DNA of 64,000 nucleotides from Saprospiraceae bacterium (GTDB lineage: Bacteria > Bacteroidota > Bacteroidia > Chitinophagales > Saprospiraceae): the NCBI GenBank assembly GCA_013001975.1, contig JABDKX010000007.1, forward strand, positions 54,748 to 118,747. Direction: 5' to 3'. Below are positions 1-10,599 of this stretch, piece after piece. Under the pieces are notes generated by a model, which worked only from the letters and a program-made list of their open reading frames with translations, searched no databases and was not told where the DNA came from. The position numbers and the translations under genes are program-made. Each line of letters opens with the position of its first letter. Position 1 is the first letter of the stretch.

Positions 1-2
1 CA

Positions 3-1118
3 GCAGATGCAAAGGAGATTAAAAAGGCGTATCGAAAAGTCGCAATAAAATATCATCCAGATAAAAACCCTGACGATAAATCAGCAGAAGAGAAATTTAA
101 GGAGGCAGCTGAAGCTTACGAAGTTTTAAGTGATGAAAATAAGAGAGCCAGATACGACAGGTTTGGACACGCAGGTGTTGATGGACAAAGTGGTTTTGGC
201 GGAAGAGGAGGTATGACCATGGATGATATATTTTCCAATTTCAGTGATATTTTTGGAGATTCTGGCAGTCCTTTTGAAAGCTTTTTTGGTGGGCAAACAA
301 GAAGTTCAGGTCGAAGACGAGGGCAGAAAGGCTCAAACCTACGAATCAAAGTCTCTTTAACATTAGAAGAAATAGCAAAAGGTGTTACCAAAAAAATAAA
401 AGTCAAAAAACAAGGTAAGTGTGAAACTTGTAGCGGGTCTGGAGCTAAAGACAGCTCTTCTGTTCAAAGCTGTGGGACATGTGGAGGCTCTGGATATGTA
501 AGACAAGTGAAATCTACTTTTCTAGGACAAATGCAAACAACCACCGTTTGTCCAGGTTGTAATGGTTCAGGACAACAAATAACATCAAAATGCACATCCT
601 GCAAAGGTGAAGGAAGAAAACTTACAGACGAAACAATTGAGATAGACATACCTGCAGGTGTAGAAGAAGGCATGCAATTGTCAATGAGAGGAAAAGGGAA
701 CGCCGGGAAAGCTTCTGGTCCCGCAGGAGACCTCTTGATAATGATTGAAGAAAAAAAACACAAATACTTTTCTAGAGATGGTCAAAACATAATGTATGAC
801 CTGTTTTTGAATTTTGCTGATTCTGCATTAGGCACATCTGTTGAAGTTCCAACACTAGATAAAGCAGTAAAAATTACAATTCCTCCAGGAACACCAGCCG
901 GGAAAATATTTAGACTAAGATCTAAAGGCCTACCTTCAGTACAAGGCTATAGTGGCAAAGGAGACCAACTTATCAATGTTAATATTTGGACGCCCAAAAA
1001 ACTAAGTCCAGAAGAAAAAGAGGTGTTGGAAAAAATGAGAGAAATGCCAGGTTTTAAACCGAAAGAAGGCAGTGATCAAAAAGGATTTTTCGCGCGAATG
1101 AAAGACTTCTTTGAATAA
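3..1118 (+). CDS. dnaJ: Chaperone DnaJ (Hsp40), 5' truncated by the window edge
   Basis: Co-chaperone that stimulates DnaK ATPase and delivers unfolded clients to it in the cytoplasm. The open frame is already running at the window start, so only the first few residues of the J domain are missing. The J domain HPD triad is visible near residue 18 of the visible part, followed by a Gly/Phe-rich linker and four zinc-binding repeats ([32 protein letters not shown]) at about residues 140-205, then the two beta-sandwich client-binding domains. The presence of all four CXXCXGXG repeats makes this true DnaJ rather than CbpA. An internal ATG at 213 is not the real start, because the frame upstream clearly encodes J domain. 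grpE is commonly the upstream neighbour in this phylum but lies outside the window. Confidence 0.97.
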   Translation, partial: ADAKEIKKAYRKVAIKYHPDKNPDDKSAEEKFKEAAEAYEVLSDENKRARYDRFGHAGVDGQSGFGGRGGMTMDDIFSNFSDIFGDSGSPFESFFGGQTRSSGRRRGQKGSNLRIKVSLTLEEIAKGVTKKIKVKKQGKCETCSGSGAKDSSSVQSCGTCGGSGYVRQVKSTFLGQMQTTTVCPGCNGSGQQITSKCTSCKGEGRKLTDETIEIDIPAGVEEGMQLSMRGKGNAGKASGPAGDLLIMIEEKKHKYFSRDGQNIMYDLFLNFADSALGTSVEVPTLDKAVKITIPPGTPAGKIFRLRSKGLPSVQGYSGKGDQLINVNIWTPKKLSPEEKEVLEKMREMPGFKPKEGSDQKGFFARMKDFFE

Positions 1119-1174
1119 CATCCAAAGAAGCTGACTTCAAAGATTTTATAGAATTAAGTTAACTTAGTGGTGAG

Positions 1175-1648
1175 ATGAATACGTTTAGGTTTCTAGCACT
1201 TACGATTTTAATGTCTTCGGTTTTTAGCTGCTCTGAAGATTACATTTATAGTCAAAATCAAATTATTGATGATGGTATTTGGTTCTATGATGATATCAAG
1301 ACATTTGAAGTAGAGTTAAATGATGTCGACATACTTTACAGTCTTCACCTTTTAGTTAAACACTCACAAGACTATAAGTTTGAAAATGTGTATATGAAAA
1401 TTCATACAACGTTTCCAACGATTGAAAAGAAAGAAGAACAGATCACGATTAATTTGTCGGATAAAATGGGAGACTGGGTAGGAAATTGTTCTGGAAATAC
1501 GTGTAAAGTTAAAGTATTCTTACTTGAAGACTTTAAAATCCCAGAAGCAGGATCATATTCTTTTTCTTTTGAACAATACACGAGAGTTGCGAGCCTAGAA
1601 GGAATTCAAGAATTACAACTTCAAATTCTAGAGGTTCATGATAAATAA
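1175..1648 (+). CDS. gldH: Gliding motility lipoprotein GldH
   Basis: 157-residue lipoprotein. The N-terminus has a hydrophobic stretch ending in VFSC with Cys19 as the likely lipidation site, a type II signal peptide. The body has the GldH pattern: short beta-rich protein with a W-F-D segment early, then a stretch describing 'Y..N.Y..I....P', and a closing region with EAGSYSF. GldH is one of the lipoproteins required for gliding in Flavobacterium, where Gld lipoproteins act at the envelope with the type IX secretion and gliding machinery. It lies 56 bp after dnaJ and its last 11 bases overlap the next gene, so a small operon is likely. The family assignment rests on overall resemblance and size. 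Confidence 0.8.
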   Translation: MNTFRFLALTILMSSVFSCSEDYIYSQNQIIDDGIWFYDDIKTFEVELNDVDILYSLHLLVKHSQDYKFENVYMKIHTTFPTIEKKEEQITINLSDKMGDWVGNCSGNTCKVKVFLLEDFKIPEAGSYSFSFEQYTRVASLEGIQELQLQILEVHDK

Positions 1649-2192
1649 GTTTTACACTTCAAAGTGGGTGATTCTATTACTTATGCTGATGAGCCACCAT
1701 TTATCTTCTCAAATAAGTGAAGTGGGGCTAGAACTTCAAATATATCCAACAGGAATTACTCCTACAATTAACATGGATCACAATTTTGGAGATAAACATA
1801 ATGTTCATGCAAGAATTGGACTCAACCTTTTCAACCACCGTAACTTAGGGAAACAAGATCAAGAAAAAGGATCTGGCTTTGGTTTCAGTTTAGGTTATAG
1901 AAAGTATTTCAAAGAGAAATTTCAAGGGTGGCGTATTGGTATTAAAAACGACCTCTGGTGGAACACCGTTAATTGGAGAAACGGCATCAATAATCCAAAT
2001 GAAGATAGTGGTCAAACTAAGATCTTGGTATTACAACCGACTGTTGAAATAGCGAAAGTATTTCGAAAAGATAGCTGGTCTATCTCTCCCTCATTGGCTT
2101 TAGGAATAGAATGGAATGTAATAACTGACGGTTTGCCAACAGGTGAAGGCCCAATTGTTCTTCTTGGAGTTCAAATTATGAAACACATTTAA
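1638..2192 (+). CDS. Putative outer-membrane beta-barrel protein, 184 aa
   Basis: I do not recognise a named family. The protein begins with a hydrophobic segment ending near SHHLSSQ (about residues 1-25), consistent with a Sec signal peptide. The rest is rich in alternating polar/aromatic strands, with motifs such as GFGFSLGYRKYF and SISPSLALGIEWN that look like membrane beta-strands, and it ends at a short hydrophobic strand. A small porin-like or surface beta-barrel is plausible. The start codon lies inside the end of gldH (11-nt overlap), suggesting translational coupling and a possible envelope role with GldH. This link is inferred from position only. Confidence 0.6.
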   Translation: MINKFYTSKWVILLLMLMSHHLSSQISEVGLELQIYPTGITPTINMDHNFGDKHNVHARIGLNLFNHRNLGKQDQEKGSGFGFSLGYRKYFKEKFQGWRIGIKNDLWWNTVNWRNGINNPNEDSGQTKILVLQPTVEIAKVFRKDSWSISPSLALGIEWNVITDGLPTGEGPIVLLGVQIMKHI

Positions 2193-2210
2193 ATTAAAAA
2201 TTAAGGCGAA

Positions 2211-3233
2211 ATGTATATTTATCGAAATATAAGTTTGAAGGTCGTTCTACAATTTGCATGGATAAACCTTCTTATCTTTACAGCATGGAATGTCATAGTG
2301 TATCTTTTTTTACATCACTTAGAACACGAGGGGTTGAACCCACACATTCCGTTTTTACCATTAAGTACAATTGGTATCGCGGTGGCATTTTATATTGGCT
2401 TCAAAAACAATGCATCGTATGATAGATTTTGGGAAGCAAGAAAAATCTGGGGAGGTATTGTAAACTATAGCAGAACATGGGCCAATCAAGTATTAAGCTT
2501 TATAACACCTCATGACGACGATAAACAATACGAAGAAGGAGAGATTTATAATTATCAAAAACAACTGATTTATACGCATATTGCTTGGATTAATGCTTTA
2601 AGATTACATCTTAGAAAGCCTAACCCAAACAGTATGAAACATAACAGGACCGTAAAAAAGGCATTAACGATAAACGCACCCGAAGACAACCATTGGAGAG
2701 ACGAAGTTTTTTCATTTTTACCAGACAATGCGTGTAAAGAATTATATAATGTTGTCAACAAGCCTACACAAATCATAAGGGCTCAAGGGCAAGCACTTAA
2801 ACACCACCGACATAATACAAAGCTTGTAGAAGACTTTCGACACATGGAAATGATGCGTGTTTTGGAAGAGTTTTACAACCTTCAAGGTAAATGCGAACGT
2901 ATTAAAAACACCCCATTTCCAAGGCAATATGGGTATTTCAGTAAATTGTTTACTTGGATTTTTATTGCATTGCTTCCATTTGGTTTATTAGGGGAGTTTG
3001 CAAAAATGGGGCATACAATGGAAATATTAGCTATTCCATTTAGTGTTTTAATTTCATGGATTTTTCTTACTATGGAAATAGTAGGTGACAACAGTGAAGA
3101 TCCATTTGAAAACTTTATTAACGACGTACCAATGACAGCACTTTGTAGAACGATAGAAATTGACTTAAGAGAGATGTTAGGTGAAAAAGACTTGCCACCA
3201 AAAGTGGAAGCAGTGAATGGAATTCTGATGTAA
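2211..3233 (+). CDS. Bestrophin-family (UPF0187) membrane channel
   Basis: 340-residue integral membrane protein of the bestrophin/YneE family, which forms pentameric anion or cation channels in the inner membrane. The hallmark is the stretch FKNNASYDRFWEARKIWGGI (about residues 65-84), immediately after the second transmembrane helix. There are two hydrophobic helices near the N-terminus and another pair around residues 250-285. The C-terminal motif DPFENFINDVPMTALCRTIE is typical of bacterial bestrophins. It follows the beta-barrel gene by 18 bp. Its stop lies 3 bp from the stop of the convergent acetyltransferase gene, so no terminator separates them. Confidence 0.9.
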   Translation: MYIYRNISLKVVLQFAWINLLIFTAWNVIVYLFLHHLEHEGLNPHIPFLPLSTIGIAVAFYIGFKNNASYDRFWEARKIWGGIVNYSRTWANQVLSFITPHDDDKQYEEGEIYNYQKQLIYTHIAWINALRLHLRKPNPNSMKHNRTVKKALTINAPEDNHWRDEVFSFLPDNACKELYNVVNKPTQIIRAQGQALKHHRHNTKLVEDFRHMEMMRVLEEFYNLQGKCERIKNTPFPRQYGYFSKLFTWIFIALLPFGLLGEFAKMGHTMEILAIPFSVLISWIFLTMEIVGDNSEDPFENFINDVPMTALCRTIEIDLREMLGEKDLPPKVEAVNGILM

Positions 3234-3236
3234 CAG

Positions 3237-3752
3237 TTAATTGTTTTTTGTTCTTGAATACAACATCAACTCTTCTCCGTTTTCATAGGTTATCATTTTT
3301 TCGAAAGACAACCCTATTTTTTCAAGTAACCTTTTCGAAGCGTGGTTTACTTCTAACGTAATGCCAACAACTTTTTTTAGGTTCAATTTATTGAAAGCAA
3401 GATCAATTATGGCAGATGCAGATTCATAGCCGTATCCTTTATTACAAAATGCCGTCAAGAAAGCGAAACCAACATCTACATTTTCCAGAATATCTCTTTT
3501 GAGCAAACCACACAATCCTATTTTGTTATTAGACCCCTTTTCGGTTACGACATATAAGCCGAAACCATTTTTCTTGTAGCTGGAAATTAATGATTTTGAA
3601 ATGTAAGCACCAGCTTGAGGGATAGAACGGATGTTTCGATCACCGATATATTTAATCCAACCTTCATCATTTAAAAGTTCGAGAATGAATGCTGCATCAC
3701 CAATATTGGCTTCCCGTAGAAAAAGTCGTTTTGTTGATAATACAGCTTTCAA
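3237..3752 (-). CDS. GNAT family N-acetyltransferase (RimJ/RimL-like)
   Basis: 171-residue cytoplasmic acetyltransferase using acetyl-CoA. The N-terminal TKRLFLREANIGDAAFI is the usual opening strand and helix of the RimJ/RimL group. The acetyl-CoA-binding region is around NKGYGYESASAII (residues 108-120), close to the Q/RxxGxG/A pattern. The C-terminal strand with NHASKRLLEKIGLSFE is the typical end of the fold. The substrate cannot be told from sequence; ribosomal protein N-termini or small amines are both possible. It starts 6 bp after the end of the aldehyde dehydrogenase gene on the same strand and is probably co-transcribed with it. Confidence 0.85.
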   Translation of the reverse strand: MKAVLSTKRLFLREANIGDAAFILELLNDEGWIKYIGDRNIRSIPQAGAYISKSLISSYKKNGFGLYVVTEKGSNNKIGLCGLLKRDILENVDVGFAFLTAFCNKGYGYESASAIIDLAFNKLNLKKVVGITLEVNHASKRLLEKIGLSFEKMITYENGEELMLYSRTKNN

Positions 3753-3757
3753 AGTAA

Positions 3758-5290
3758 TTAGAAGTCAAATTTAATACCTTGCGCTAAAGGCAACTCAGTA
3801 CTATAGTTAATAGTATTTGTTTGTCTTCTCATATAAGCTTTCCATGAATCAGAACCAGATTCTCTACCACCACCAGTTTCTTTTTCACCTCCAAAGGCGC
3901 CACCGATTTCTGCACCGCTTGTTCCAATATTAACGTTAGCAATGCCACAATCTGATCCAGCAACGGACAAGAACTTTTCGGCCTCTCTCATATTGTTTGT
4001 CATTATTGCTGATGACAATCCTTGAGGAACGTTATTTTGAATCTTGATTGCATTTTCTATTGGTCCTGAGTACTTAATCAGGTAAAGGATTGGTGCAAAA
4101 GTTTCATGTTGTACGATTTCGAAATCAGCACCAACCTCTGCAATACAAGGCTTAACATAACAGCCACTTTTATACTTAGCACCGTCTAAAACACCACCAC
4201 TTACAGCAAATTTTCCACCTTCTTTTTTGATCGCCTTTAAAGTAGTTAAATAATTGTTTACCGAATCGTGATCGATTAATGGTCCCATATGATTTTTTGG
4301 ATTTAATGGATCTCCAATTTTTACTTGCTTATAAGCTTTAACCAACCCTTTTTTAACAGCATTGTATTGAGACTCATGAATGATCAATCTTCGAGTGGAA
4401 GTACACCTTTGTCCGCACGTTCCAACAGCACCAAAAACGACACCCGTTAACACTAAACTTAAGTCAGCATCTGGCGTAACAATAACTGCATTGTTTCCAC
4501 CTAATTCCAACAATGTATTTCCAAGTCTAGAAGCAACAGTACTCGCAACAATTTTTCCCATTCTGGTACTTCCTGTTGCAGAGACTAAAGGAATACGACC
4601 ATCGTTTGTCATGTATTCTCCAACCTTATAGTCACCCGTTACAATAGAAGAAACGCCTTCGGGAACTTTATTTGCTTTTAATACATCTTGTAAAATATTA
4701 TGACAAGCAACAGAACAAAGAGGCGTTTTTTCACTTCCCTTCCAAACACAGACATCACCACAAACGAGTGCAATCATCGCATTCCAAGACCAAACGGCAA
4801 CGGGAAAGTTAAATGCAGATATAATTCCAACAATGCCCAGAGGGTGCCATTGCTCATACATTCTGTGTTGCGGTCTTTCACTGTGCATAGTTAATCCATA
4901 GAGTTGTCTTGAAAGCCCAACAGCAAAATCACAAATGTCAATCATTTCTTGTACCTCTCCCCATCCTTCTTGTAATGATTTTCCCATTTCGTATGAAACA
5001 AGTCTTCCTAATGCATCTTTATTTTTTCTTAGTGCTTCACCATATTGTCTTACGATCTCACCCCTCTTTGGAGCGGGAACTTCTCTCCAGGTTTTAAATG
5101 CCTTTTCAGCTGTTGCTATAACTTTCTCGTAATCTTTTTTAGAGGAAATGTTTACACTACCAATATACTTGCCATCTACTGGTGAATAAGAGTCAATTTT
5201 TCCAGATTTTCCTTTTATTGACTTTAAACCAGTAAAGCTTCCTTCGTTTGTCTTTTTTAATCCTAATTTTTTCAAAAATGTCGTATTCAT
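3758..5290 (-). CDS. Aldehyde dehydrogenase, ALDH7/aminoadipate-semialdehyde type
   Basis: 510-residue NAD(P)-dependent aldehyde dehydrogenase. Sequence features match the ALDH7A1/antiquitin group: GIISAFNFPVAVWSWN in the cofactor-binding domain, the general-base Glu in LELGGNNAVIV (near residue 262), the catalytic Cys in GTCGQRCTSTRR (near residue 293), and a C-terminal region with FGGEKETGGGRESGSDSWK. This group oxidises alpha-aminoadipate semialdehyde / piperideine-6-carboxylate in lysine catabolism, although broader aldehyde detoxification is possible. I place the start at the ATG at 5290. An in-frame upstream extension of 19 residues exists but lacks family similarity and runs into the presumed promoter. 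Confidence 0.9.
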   Translation of the reverse strand: MNTTFLKKLGLKKTNEGSFTGLKSIKGKSGKIDSYSPVDGKYIGSVNISSKKDYEKVIATAEKAFKTWREVPAPKRGEIVRQYGEALRKNKDALGRLVSYEMGKSLQEGWGEVQEMIDICDFAVGLSRQLYGLTMHSERPQHRMYEQWHPLGIVGIISAFNFPVAVWSWNAMIALVCGDVCVWKGSEKTPLCSVACHNILQDVLKANKVPEGVSSIVTGDYKVGEYMTNDGRIPLVSATGSTRMGKIVASTVASRLGNTLLELGGNNAVIVTPDADLSLVLTGVVFGAVGTCGQRCTSTRRLIIHESQYNAVKKGLVKAYKQVKIGDPLNPKNHMGPLIDHDSVNNYLTTLKAIKKEGGKFAVSGGVLDGAKYKSGCYVKPCIAEVGADFEIVQHETFAPILYLIKYSGPIENAIKIQNNVPQGLSSAIMTNNMREAEKFLSVAGSDCGIANVNIGTSGAEIGGAFGGEKETGGGRESGSDSWKAYMRRQTNTINYSTELPLAQGIKFDF

Positions 5291-5485
5291 GTGGGTTGTT
5301 TTTTCGATGCAAATGTATAAAAAGCATTTAAACGATGTCAATATCAATTTGCCAAATTGGCATAATAGGCAAGTTGGTACAATATCTGATCGTAATTATC
5401 GAAATTTAGACTGCAATTTTGAAGAATGGAAGGCATTTGGTAAAATGAATAGTTATCTTCGCAAAGCAAATTAAGAAAAGAGTAT
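5291..5485. promoter_or_regulatory. Divergent promoter region between the aldehyde dehydrogenase gene and secA, with a 13-bp palindrome
   Basis: This 195-bp region separates two divergent genes and must hold both promoters. At 5350-5362 there is a 13-bp perfect palindrome, TGCCAA-A-TTGGCA, followed at about 5368 by a half-like GGCAAGTTGG. Such a dyad could be an operator for a dimeric regulator of either gene. No exact TAnnTTTG Bacteroidota -7 element was found with confidence. The functional claim is inference. Confidence 0.4.
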
Positions 5486-8400
5486 ATGCTAAAAGTATTA
5501 AAGAAGTTTTTTGGGACAAAGTACGATAAGGATGTTAAAACAATTATGCCTTATGTCGATCAAATAAATGCTTTGTATGAAGAGTATCAAGACATAAGCA
5601 ATGACGCTCTTAGAAATAAAACTTTAGAATTTAAACAAAGGATCCAAGAACACCTTCAAGCTATTGACGATGAAATCGCTAAAACGGAAGCGGCCTCTAA
5701 TGCAGAAACAGACTTGTCTTTAAAAGAAGATTATTATAGAGAAATTGATGATTTAAAGAAAGATAGAGATGAGGAGTTAGAAGTCGTATTAATGGAAATT
5801 CTTCCAGAAGCTTTTGCCGTTGTTAAAGCAACAGCCAAAAGATTTACCGAAAACATAACCATAGAAGTATCGGCAACAGATCATGATAAAGAGATAGCGG
5901 CAAAACATGACTATGTGACGATTGAAGGAAATAAAGCTGTTTGGAAAAACTCATGGATGGCAGCAGGAGGAGAGATCACTTGGAATATGGTTCATTACGA
6001 TGTTCAATTAATTGGTGGTTTCGTATTACACTCTGGAAAAATTGCAGAAATGCAAACAGGTGAAGGTAAAACCTTAGTTGCGACTTTGCCTGCATACCTA
6101 AATGGAATTACAGGTCAAGGAGTCCACGTCATTACGGTTAACGATTATTTAGCAAGAAGGGATTCAGAATGGATTGGTCCTATCTTTGAGTTTTTATTTT
6201 TAACAGTTGACTGTATTGATAAATATAAGCCCCATTCACCTGAAAGGGTGGCCGCTTATAAGTGTGACATTACTTACGGAACAAACAATGAATTTGGTTT
6301 TGACTACCTGAGAGATAATATGGTCCGCTCAGAAGCAGAAAAGGTTCAAGGGAAGCACCATTTTGCAATGATAGATGAGGTCGACTCTGTCTTGATTGAT
6401 GATGCAAGAACGCCACTAATCATTTCGGGTCCAGTTCCTGCGGGAACAGAAGAGCAAGAGTATCAGGTATTAAAGCCAAAAGTAGAACGCCTCATGTCTG
6501 CGCAGAAAAAAATGGCTACGGAATACTTAGCAACAGCAAAAAGGTTGTTTAAGGAAGGAAATACTGGATTTAATGAAGGTGATGCAGGGTTAGCACTTTT
6601 AAGAGCTTACAGGTCTCTTCCCAAGTATCGACCACTCATTAAATTTTTGAGTGAAGATGGTGTTAAGGCTGTTCTTCAAAAGGCTGAAAACTACTACATG
6701 CAAGAGCAAAATAAAAACATGCACTTAGTAGATGAACCACTTCTTTTTACGATTGATGAAAAAAACAGAAATGTTGAACTGACGGAATATGGTTCTGAAT
6801 ATCTTTCAAAAGGAGAAAATGATATTAAGTTTTTCGTGATGCCAGATATTGCGAGTGAGATGCAAGCTCTTGAGGAACAAGCTAAAGAAACAGGTGAGGA
6901 CTTAAGTGAAGCCAAAGCAAATTTGATCCAAGATTTCTCAATAAAGTCGAGAAGGTTGCATGCTGTTAGTCAACTGCTAAAAGCCTATACTCTTTTCGAA
7001 AAAGAGGAGGAGTATGTAGTAATTGATGGGCAGGTAAAAATTGTAGACGAACAAACAGGTCGGATGATGGAAGGACGACGATATTCAGACGGTCTACATC
7101 AGGCTTTAGAGGCAAAAGAAAATGTAAAGGTTGGAGATATTACACAAACGTATGCGACCATTACGTTACAGAACTATTTTAGAATGTTTCACAAGCTATC
7201 CGGAATGACGGGTACTGCCGAAACAGAAGCAGGAGAGTTTTGGGAAATATATAAGTTAGATGTAGTAGTAATTCCAACAAACAGACCCATTGTTAGAGAT
7301 GACAGAGAGGACTTGGTTTATAAAACTGACAGAGAAAAGTTCAATGCCGTTATAGAAGAGATATACAATCTTACGGGTCAAGGAAGGCCCGTCCTAGTTG
7401 GTACAACAACTGTGGACATTTCTGAAAAACTAAGTAGAATGCTTAACCTTAGAGGTATTAAGCACAATGTTCTTAATGCAAAACAACATCAACGAGAAGC
7501 TGAAATCGTAACCTTAGCAGGAAAACCATCGGCAGTTACCATAGCTACAAACATGGCAGGTAGAGGAACCGATATTAAGTTGTCAGATGAAGTTAAAAAA
7601 GCAGGAGGCCTTGCCATTGTTGCAACGGAAAGACATGATTCACGAAGGGTAGACAGACAACTAAGAGGACGTGCAGGCCGTCAAGGAGATCCAGGGTCGT
7701 CTCAGTTCTATGTTTCATTAGAAGATAAGCTAATGAGACTTTTTAATTCTGATAGAATTGTAAAGGTGATGGATAAAATGGGTCACGAAGAAGGCGAAGT
7801 GATCCAACACTCAATGATTACAAAGTCAATAGAAAGGGCGCAGAAAAAAGTAGAAGAAAACAACTTTGGCATTAGAAAAAGATTGCTTGAATATGATGAT
7901 GTCATGAATATTCAAAGGTCTGCCATTTATAATAAAAGAAACAATGCATTGTCGGGAGACAGGCTTTCAGTTGACTTATATAACATGATAATGTCGTTGA
8001 CAGAAAGCTTGATTGAAGATCACAAAAGAGTCGGTGACTATAATACATTTAAAAATGACTGCTTAAGAGTCCTTTCAATGGAACCCTCTATTGATGAAGT
8101 TACTTTTATTGAAGGACAAGAAGGAGAACTGATCGAAATGTTTCAAAACCAAGTGCTAGCACAATACAAAGAGAAGACAGAAAAAATAGCCGAAGTTTTG
8201 TTGCCAGTGATTTCTAATGTTTATGAAAATGAAGGACATCGTTACAGGCGGATCTCTGTTCCATATGTAAGCCCATCAAGAGAAACACCGTTGCCAATTG
8301 CAGCAGAGCTAAAAGAAGCTGTTGAGACGAAGGGAGAATCAATAATGAAAGATATTGAAAAAGCCGTTACCTTGGTTTTGATTGATGAGAATTGGAAAGA

Positions 8401-8791
8401 GCATTTAAGATCAATGGATGAGTTGAAAGATTCCGTTCAGTCAGCATCTTTTGAGCAAAAAGATCCATTGGTTATTTATAAAATGGAAGCATATACTGCC
8501 TTTGAACAACTCGTTTACAGAATAAACTATGATGTTATTTCGTATTTAATGGGAGGAAAGCTGTTGTTAGGCAGACCTGAAGATGTAAGAGAAGCTAAAT
8601 CTAACAGAACAGACTTTAGAAAGGTAAGAACCAATAAAGATGCAGCCGCAAGAAAAAGAGCAGCCGCTTCAGCAGGAAGAGGAGAAAGGGCAAAACCGGA
8701 AACTTTTAAAAGGACTGAAAAGAAAGTCAAAAGAAATGATCCCTGCCCATGTGGAAGTGGTAAAAAATATAAACAATGCCATGGCGCTTAA
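5486..8791 (+). CDS. secA: Preprotein translocase ATPase SecA
   Basis: 1101-residue motor ATPase that pushes preproteins through SecYEG. Features in order: Walker A with MQTGEGKT near residue 190, the DEVDS Walker B near 294 ([16 protein letters not shown]), the preprotein cross-linking domain, the second ATPase half with GRGTDIKL (about 692) and [20 protein letters not shown] (about 718), the helical scaffold/wing domains, and a C-terminal zinc-binding tail [13 protein letters not shown] near 1086. The protein is about 200 residues longer than E. coli SecA, mostly from inserts in the N-terminal region and the cross-linking domain. This length is usual in Bacteroidota. It is followed at 16 bp by the SPOR gene. 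Confidence 0.98.
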   Translation: MLKVLKKFFGTKYDKDVKTIMPYVDQINALYEEYQDISNDALRNKTLEFKQRIQEHLQAIDDEIAKTEAASNAETDLSLKEDYYREIDDLKKDRDEELEVVLMEILPEAFAVVKATAKRFTENITIEVSATDHDKEIAAKHDYVTIEGNKAVWKNSWMAAGGEITWNMVHYDVQLIGGFVLHSGKIAEMQTGEGKTLVATLPAYLNGITGQGVHVITVNDYLARRDSEWIGPIFEFLFLTVDCIDKYKPHSPERVAAYKCDITYGTNNEFGFDYLRDNMVRSEAEKVQGKHHFAMIDEVDSVLIDDARTPLIISGPVPAGTEEQEYQVLKPKVERLMSAQKKMATEYLATAKRLFKEGNTGFNEGDAGLALLRAYRSLPKYRPLIKFLSEDGVKAVLQKAENYYMQEQNKNMHLVDEPLLFTIDEKNRNVELTEYGSEYLSKGENDIKFFVMPDIASEMQALEEQAKETGEDLSEAKANLIQDFSIKSRRLHAVSQLLKAYTLFEKEEEYVVIDGQVKIVDEQTGRMMEGRRYSDGLHQALEAKENVKVGDITQTYATITLQNYFRMFHKLSGMTGTAETEAGEFWEIYKLDVVVIPTNRPIVRDDREDLVYKTDREKFNAVIEEIYNLTGQGRPVLVGTTTVDISEKLSRMLNLRGIKHNVLNAKQHQREAEIVTLAGKPSAVTIATNMAGRGTDIKLSDEVKKAGGLAIVATERHDSRRVDRQLRGRAGRQGDPGSSQFYVSLEDKLMRLFNSDRIVKVMDKMGHEEGEVIQHSMITKSIERAQKKVEENNFGIRKRLLEYDDVMNIQRSAIYNKRNNALSGDRLSVDLYNMIMSLTESLIEDHKRVGDYNTFKNDCLRVLSMEPSIDEVTFIEGQEGELIEMFQNQVLAQYKEKTEKIAEVLLPVISNVYENEGHRYRRISVPYVSPSRETPLPIAAELKEAVETKGESIMKDIEKAVTLVLIDENWKEHLRSMDELKDSVQSASFEQKDPLVIYKMEAYTAFEQLVYRINYDVISYLMGGKLLLGRPEDVREAKSNRTDFRKVRTNKDAAARKRAAASAGRGERAKPETFKRTEKKVKRNDPCPCGSGKKYKQCHGA

Positions 8792-8807
8792 AATTTAAAA
8801 ACGAACG

Positions 8808-9203
8808 ATGAGAATATCTTTATTTATTATTTGTTTATTAACTTTTGGAAATCTATTTTCTCAAGTTACGATAAAAGAAGATCCAAATGTTTCACGCATC
8901 ATGAATGCTTATGAAACGTTTAATAAAGAAGAGCCAACAGTAAGAGGTTGGAGAATTCAAATTTTAACGACAAATGATAGAAGCAATATGGAAGCTGGAG
9001 TAAAAAGATTTGAAAGACTATATCCTCATATTGATTTTAAATGGGAGCACAATCCACCATACTATCAAGTAAGAATTGGAGCTTATGAAAAAAAGGCTGA
9101 GCTAGAAGCGTTCTTGCTAGAACTCAAACAAGAGTTTCCATCTGCAATTCCTGTGCAAGATGATATACAGAAAACAGAAATCTTAAAATTTAATGCACAA
9201 TAG
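8808..9203 (+). CDS. Secreted SPOR-domain protein, 131 aa
   Basis: Small protein with a signal peptide (hydrophobic residues 3-17, ending near LFSQ) and a single SPOR-like domain (about residues 45-125). The motifs VRGWRIQILTTNDRSN, PPYYQVRIGAYEKKAEL and a final helix before FPSAIPVQD fit the alpha/beta SPOR fold. SPOR domains bind denuded glycan strands at septa and other sites of peptidoglycan remodelling. The 3' end overlaps the start of rodA by 11 nt, so the pair is probably translated together, which ties this periplasmic protein to cell-wall elongation. No catalytic residues are present. Confidence 0.8.
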   Translation: MRISLFIICLLTFGNLFSQVTIKEDPNVSRIMNAYETFNKEEPTVRGWRIQILTTNDRSNMEAGVKRFERLYPHIDFKWEHNPPYYQVRIGAYEKKAELEAFLLELKQEFPSAIPVQDDIQKTEILKFNAQ

Positions 9204-10584
9204 AAGATCTAGGGTTTCAATTGATTGGATACTTCTAAGTGTTTTTTTAAGCATTGTTTTTATTGGTTGGCTCATGCTTTATGCCAGCAGCTACCAAGGA
9301 CCAGGCTTTTGGTTTGAATTAGATTCTGTTGTAGGAAGACAGACGTTATGGATGATTGTAGCAGCTATTTCCTTCATTGTGTTTTTTACGTTTAATTGGC
9401 GAATTTGGAATTCTCTAGCGTATCCTATTTTTATTTTAACAGTACTCAGTTTGATTGCTGTTCTTTTATTTGGTAAAGAAATAAAAGGAGCAACATCATG
9501 GTTTAGTGTTTTTGGATATACCATCCAACCATCAGAATTTGCTAAACTTGGAACCAGCTTAGGTGTAGCAGCATTTTTAAGCAAACCTAACTTAAACATA
9601 GATAACCTTAAGACGATACTACAAATTTCAGCATTGGTTTTAATCCCAACGATGCTTATATTTTTTCAACCTGATGCAGGGACTGCAATGATTTTTCTCG
9701 CATTCCTTTTTCCGCTTTACAGAGCAGGGTTAAATGCTTCACTCTATTTGCTTGGGTTTTCACTGATTTTCATTTTTATTGGTTCTTTGCTTTGGTCCCC
9801 TTTTATTATGTTCATAATTATTTTGTTGGGATCCTTTTTCTTTATGATTTTAAATGTGAAAAAGAGTAATGTTCCCATAAGTGTTCTTATTCTTCTTTCT
9901 TTGTTTTCTTATGCGAGCTATAGTTATTTGAGCTATGTGTGGTTATTGTCAATTGTTTTATTGTCAGGCATTTATTTTTTCTATTTACTATTTAAAGAAG
10001 GAAAATACAGAGCGATAGGTATTGCTGCTTCCATTATAGTTACAGCATCTTTTTTATCTTTTGGAACCCAATGGTCCTTTGATAATATATTGAAACCACA
10101 CCAAAGAGCAAGAATAAATGTTTGGCTTAAGCCGCACCTGAGTAACCCCCAAGGAGACCTTTATAATATCATCCAATCAAAGACAGCAATCGGTTCTGGT
10201 GGTTTTTCTGGGAAAGGCTTTCTAAATGGAACAATGACAAAGCTCAACTATGTTCCAGAACAACATACGGACTTTGTATTCAGTATTTTAGGTGAAGAAC
10301 AGGGCTTTTTAGGATCGCTTAGCTTAATACTATTATTTATGTTTATGCTTTTTCGAATAAGCGTAATTGCTGAACGGGCAACATTTCCTTTTATTCGATA
10401 TTATGCATACAGTATTGCAGGGATTATTTTTATTCACTTTTTTATAAATATAGGGATGACAATGGGTATAATGCCTATCATTGGAATCCCGTTGCCATTG
10501 ATCAGTAAAGGAGGATCTTCCTTAGTTGCATTTTCAATTATGATGGCAATATTGTTGAAGATGGATTTATCTAGAAGCCGCTAA
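9193..10584 (+). CDS. rodA: SEDS peptidoglycan polymerase RodA
   Basis: 463-residue polytopic inner-membrane glycosyltransferase that polymerises lipid II during cell elongation with PBP2. SEDS signatures: TIQPSEFAKLG, FFQPDAGTAMI, PEQHTDFVFSILGEEQGFLG (with the essential Asp near residue 360) and IGIPLPLISKGGSSL. It is longer than proteobacterial RodA (about 370 residues) because of an additional hydrophobic segment in the middle (about residues 190-290), a layout common in Bacteroidota. It sits with a SPOR gene, not with the mreBCD-mrdA operon found at 33.4-37.7 kb in this window. Confidence 0.96.
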   Translation: MHNRRSRVSIDWILLSVFLSIVFIGWLMLYASSYQGPGFWFELDSVVGRQTLWMIVAAISFIVFFTFNWRIWNSLAYPIFILTVLSLIAVLLFGKEIKGATSWFSVFGYTIQPSEFAKLGTSLGVAAFLSKPNLNIDNLKTILQISALVLIPTMLIFFQPDAGTAMIFLAFLFPLYRAGLNASLYLLGFSLIFIFIGSLLWSPFIMFIIILLGSFFFMILNVKKSNVPISVLILLSLFSYASYSYLSYVWLLSIVLLSGIYFFYLLFKEGKYRAIGIAASIIVTASFLSFGTQWSFDNILKPHQRARINVWLKPHLSNPQGDLYNIIQSKTAIGSGGFSGKGFLNGTMTKLNYVPEQHTDFVFSILGEEQGFLGSLSLILLFMFMLFRISVIAERATFPFIRYYAYSIAGIIFIHFFINIGMTMGIMPIIGIPLPLISKGGSSLVAFSIMMAILLKMDLSRSR

Positions 10585-10599
10585 GGTTTAAAAAAGTCT

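Noticed and set aside
5345..5385. Sigma-54 promoter (TGGCA...TTGC) near secA
   Set aside because: TTGGCA is present but no TTGC at the required spacing on either strand.
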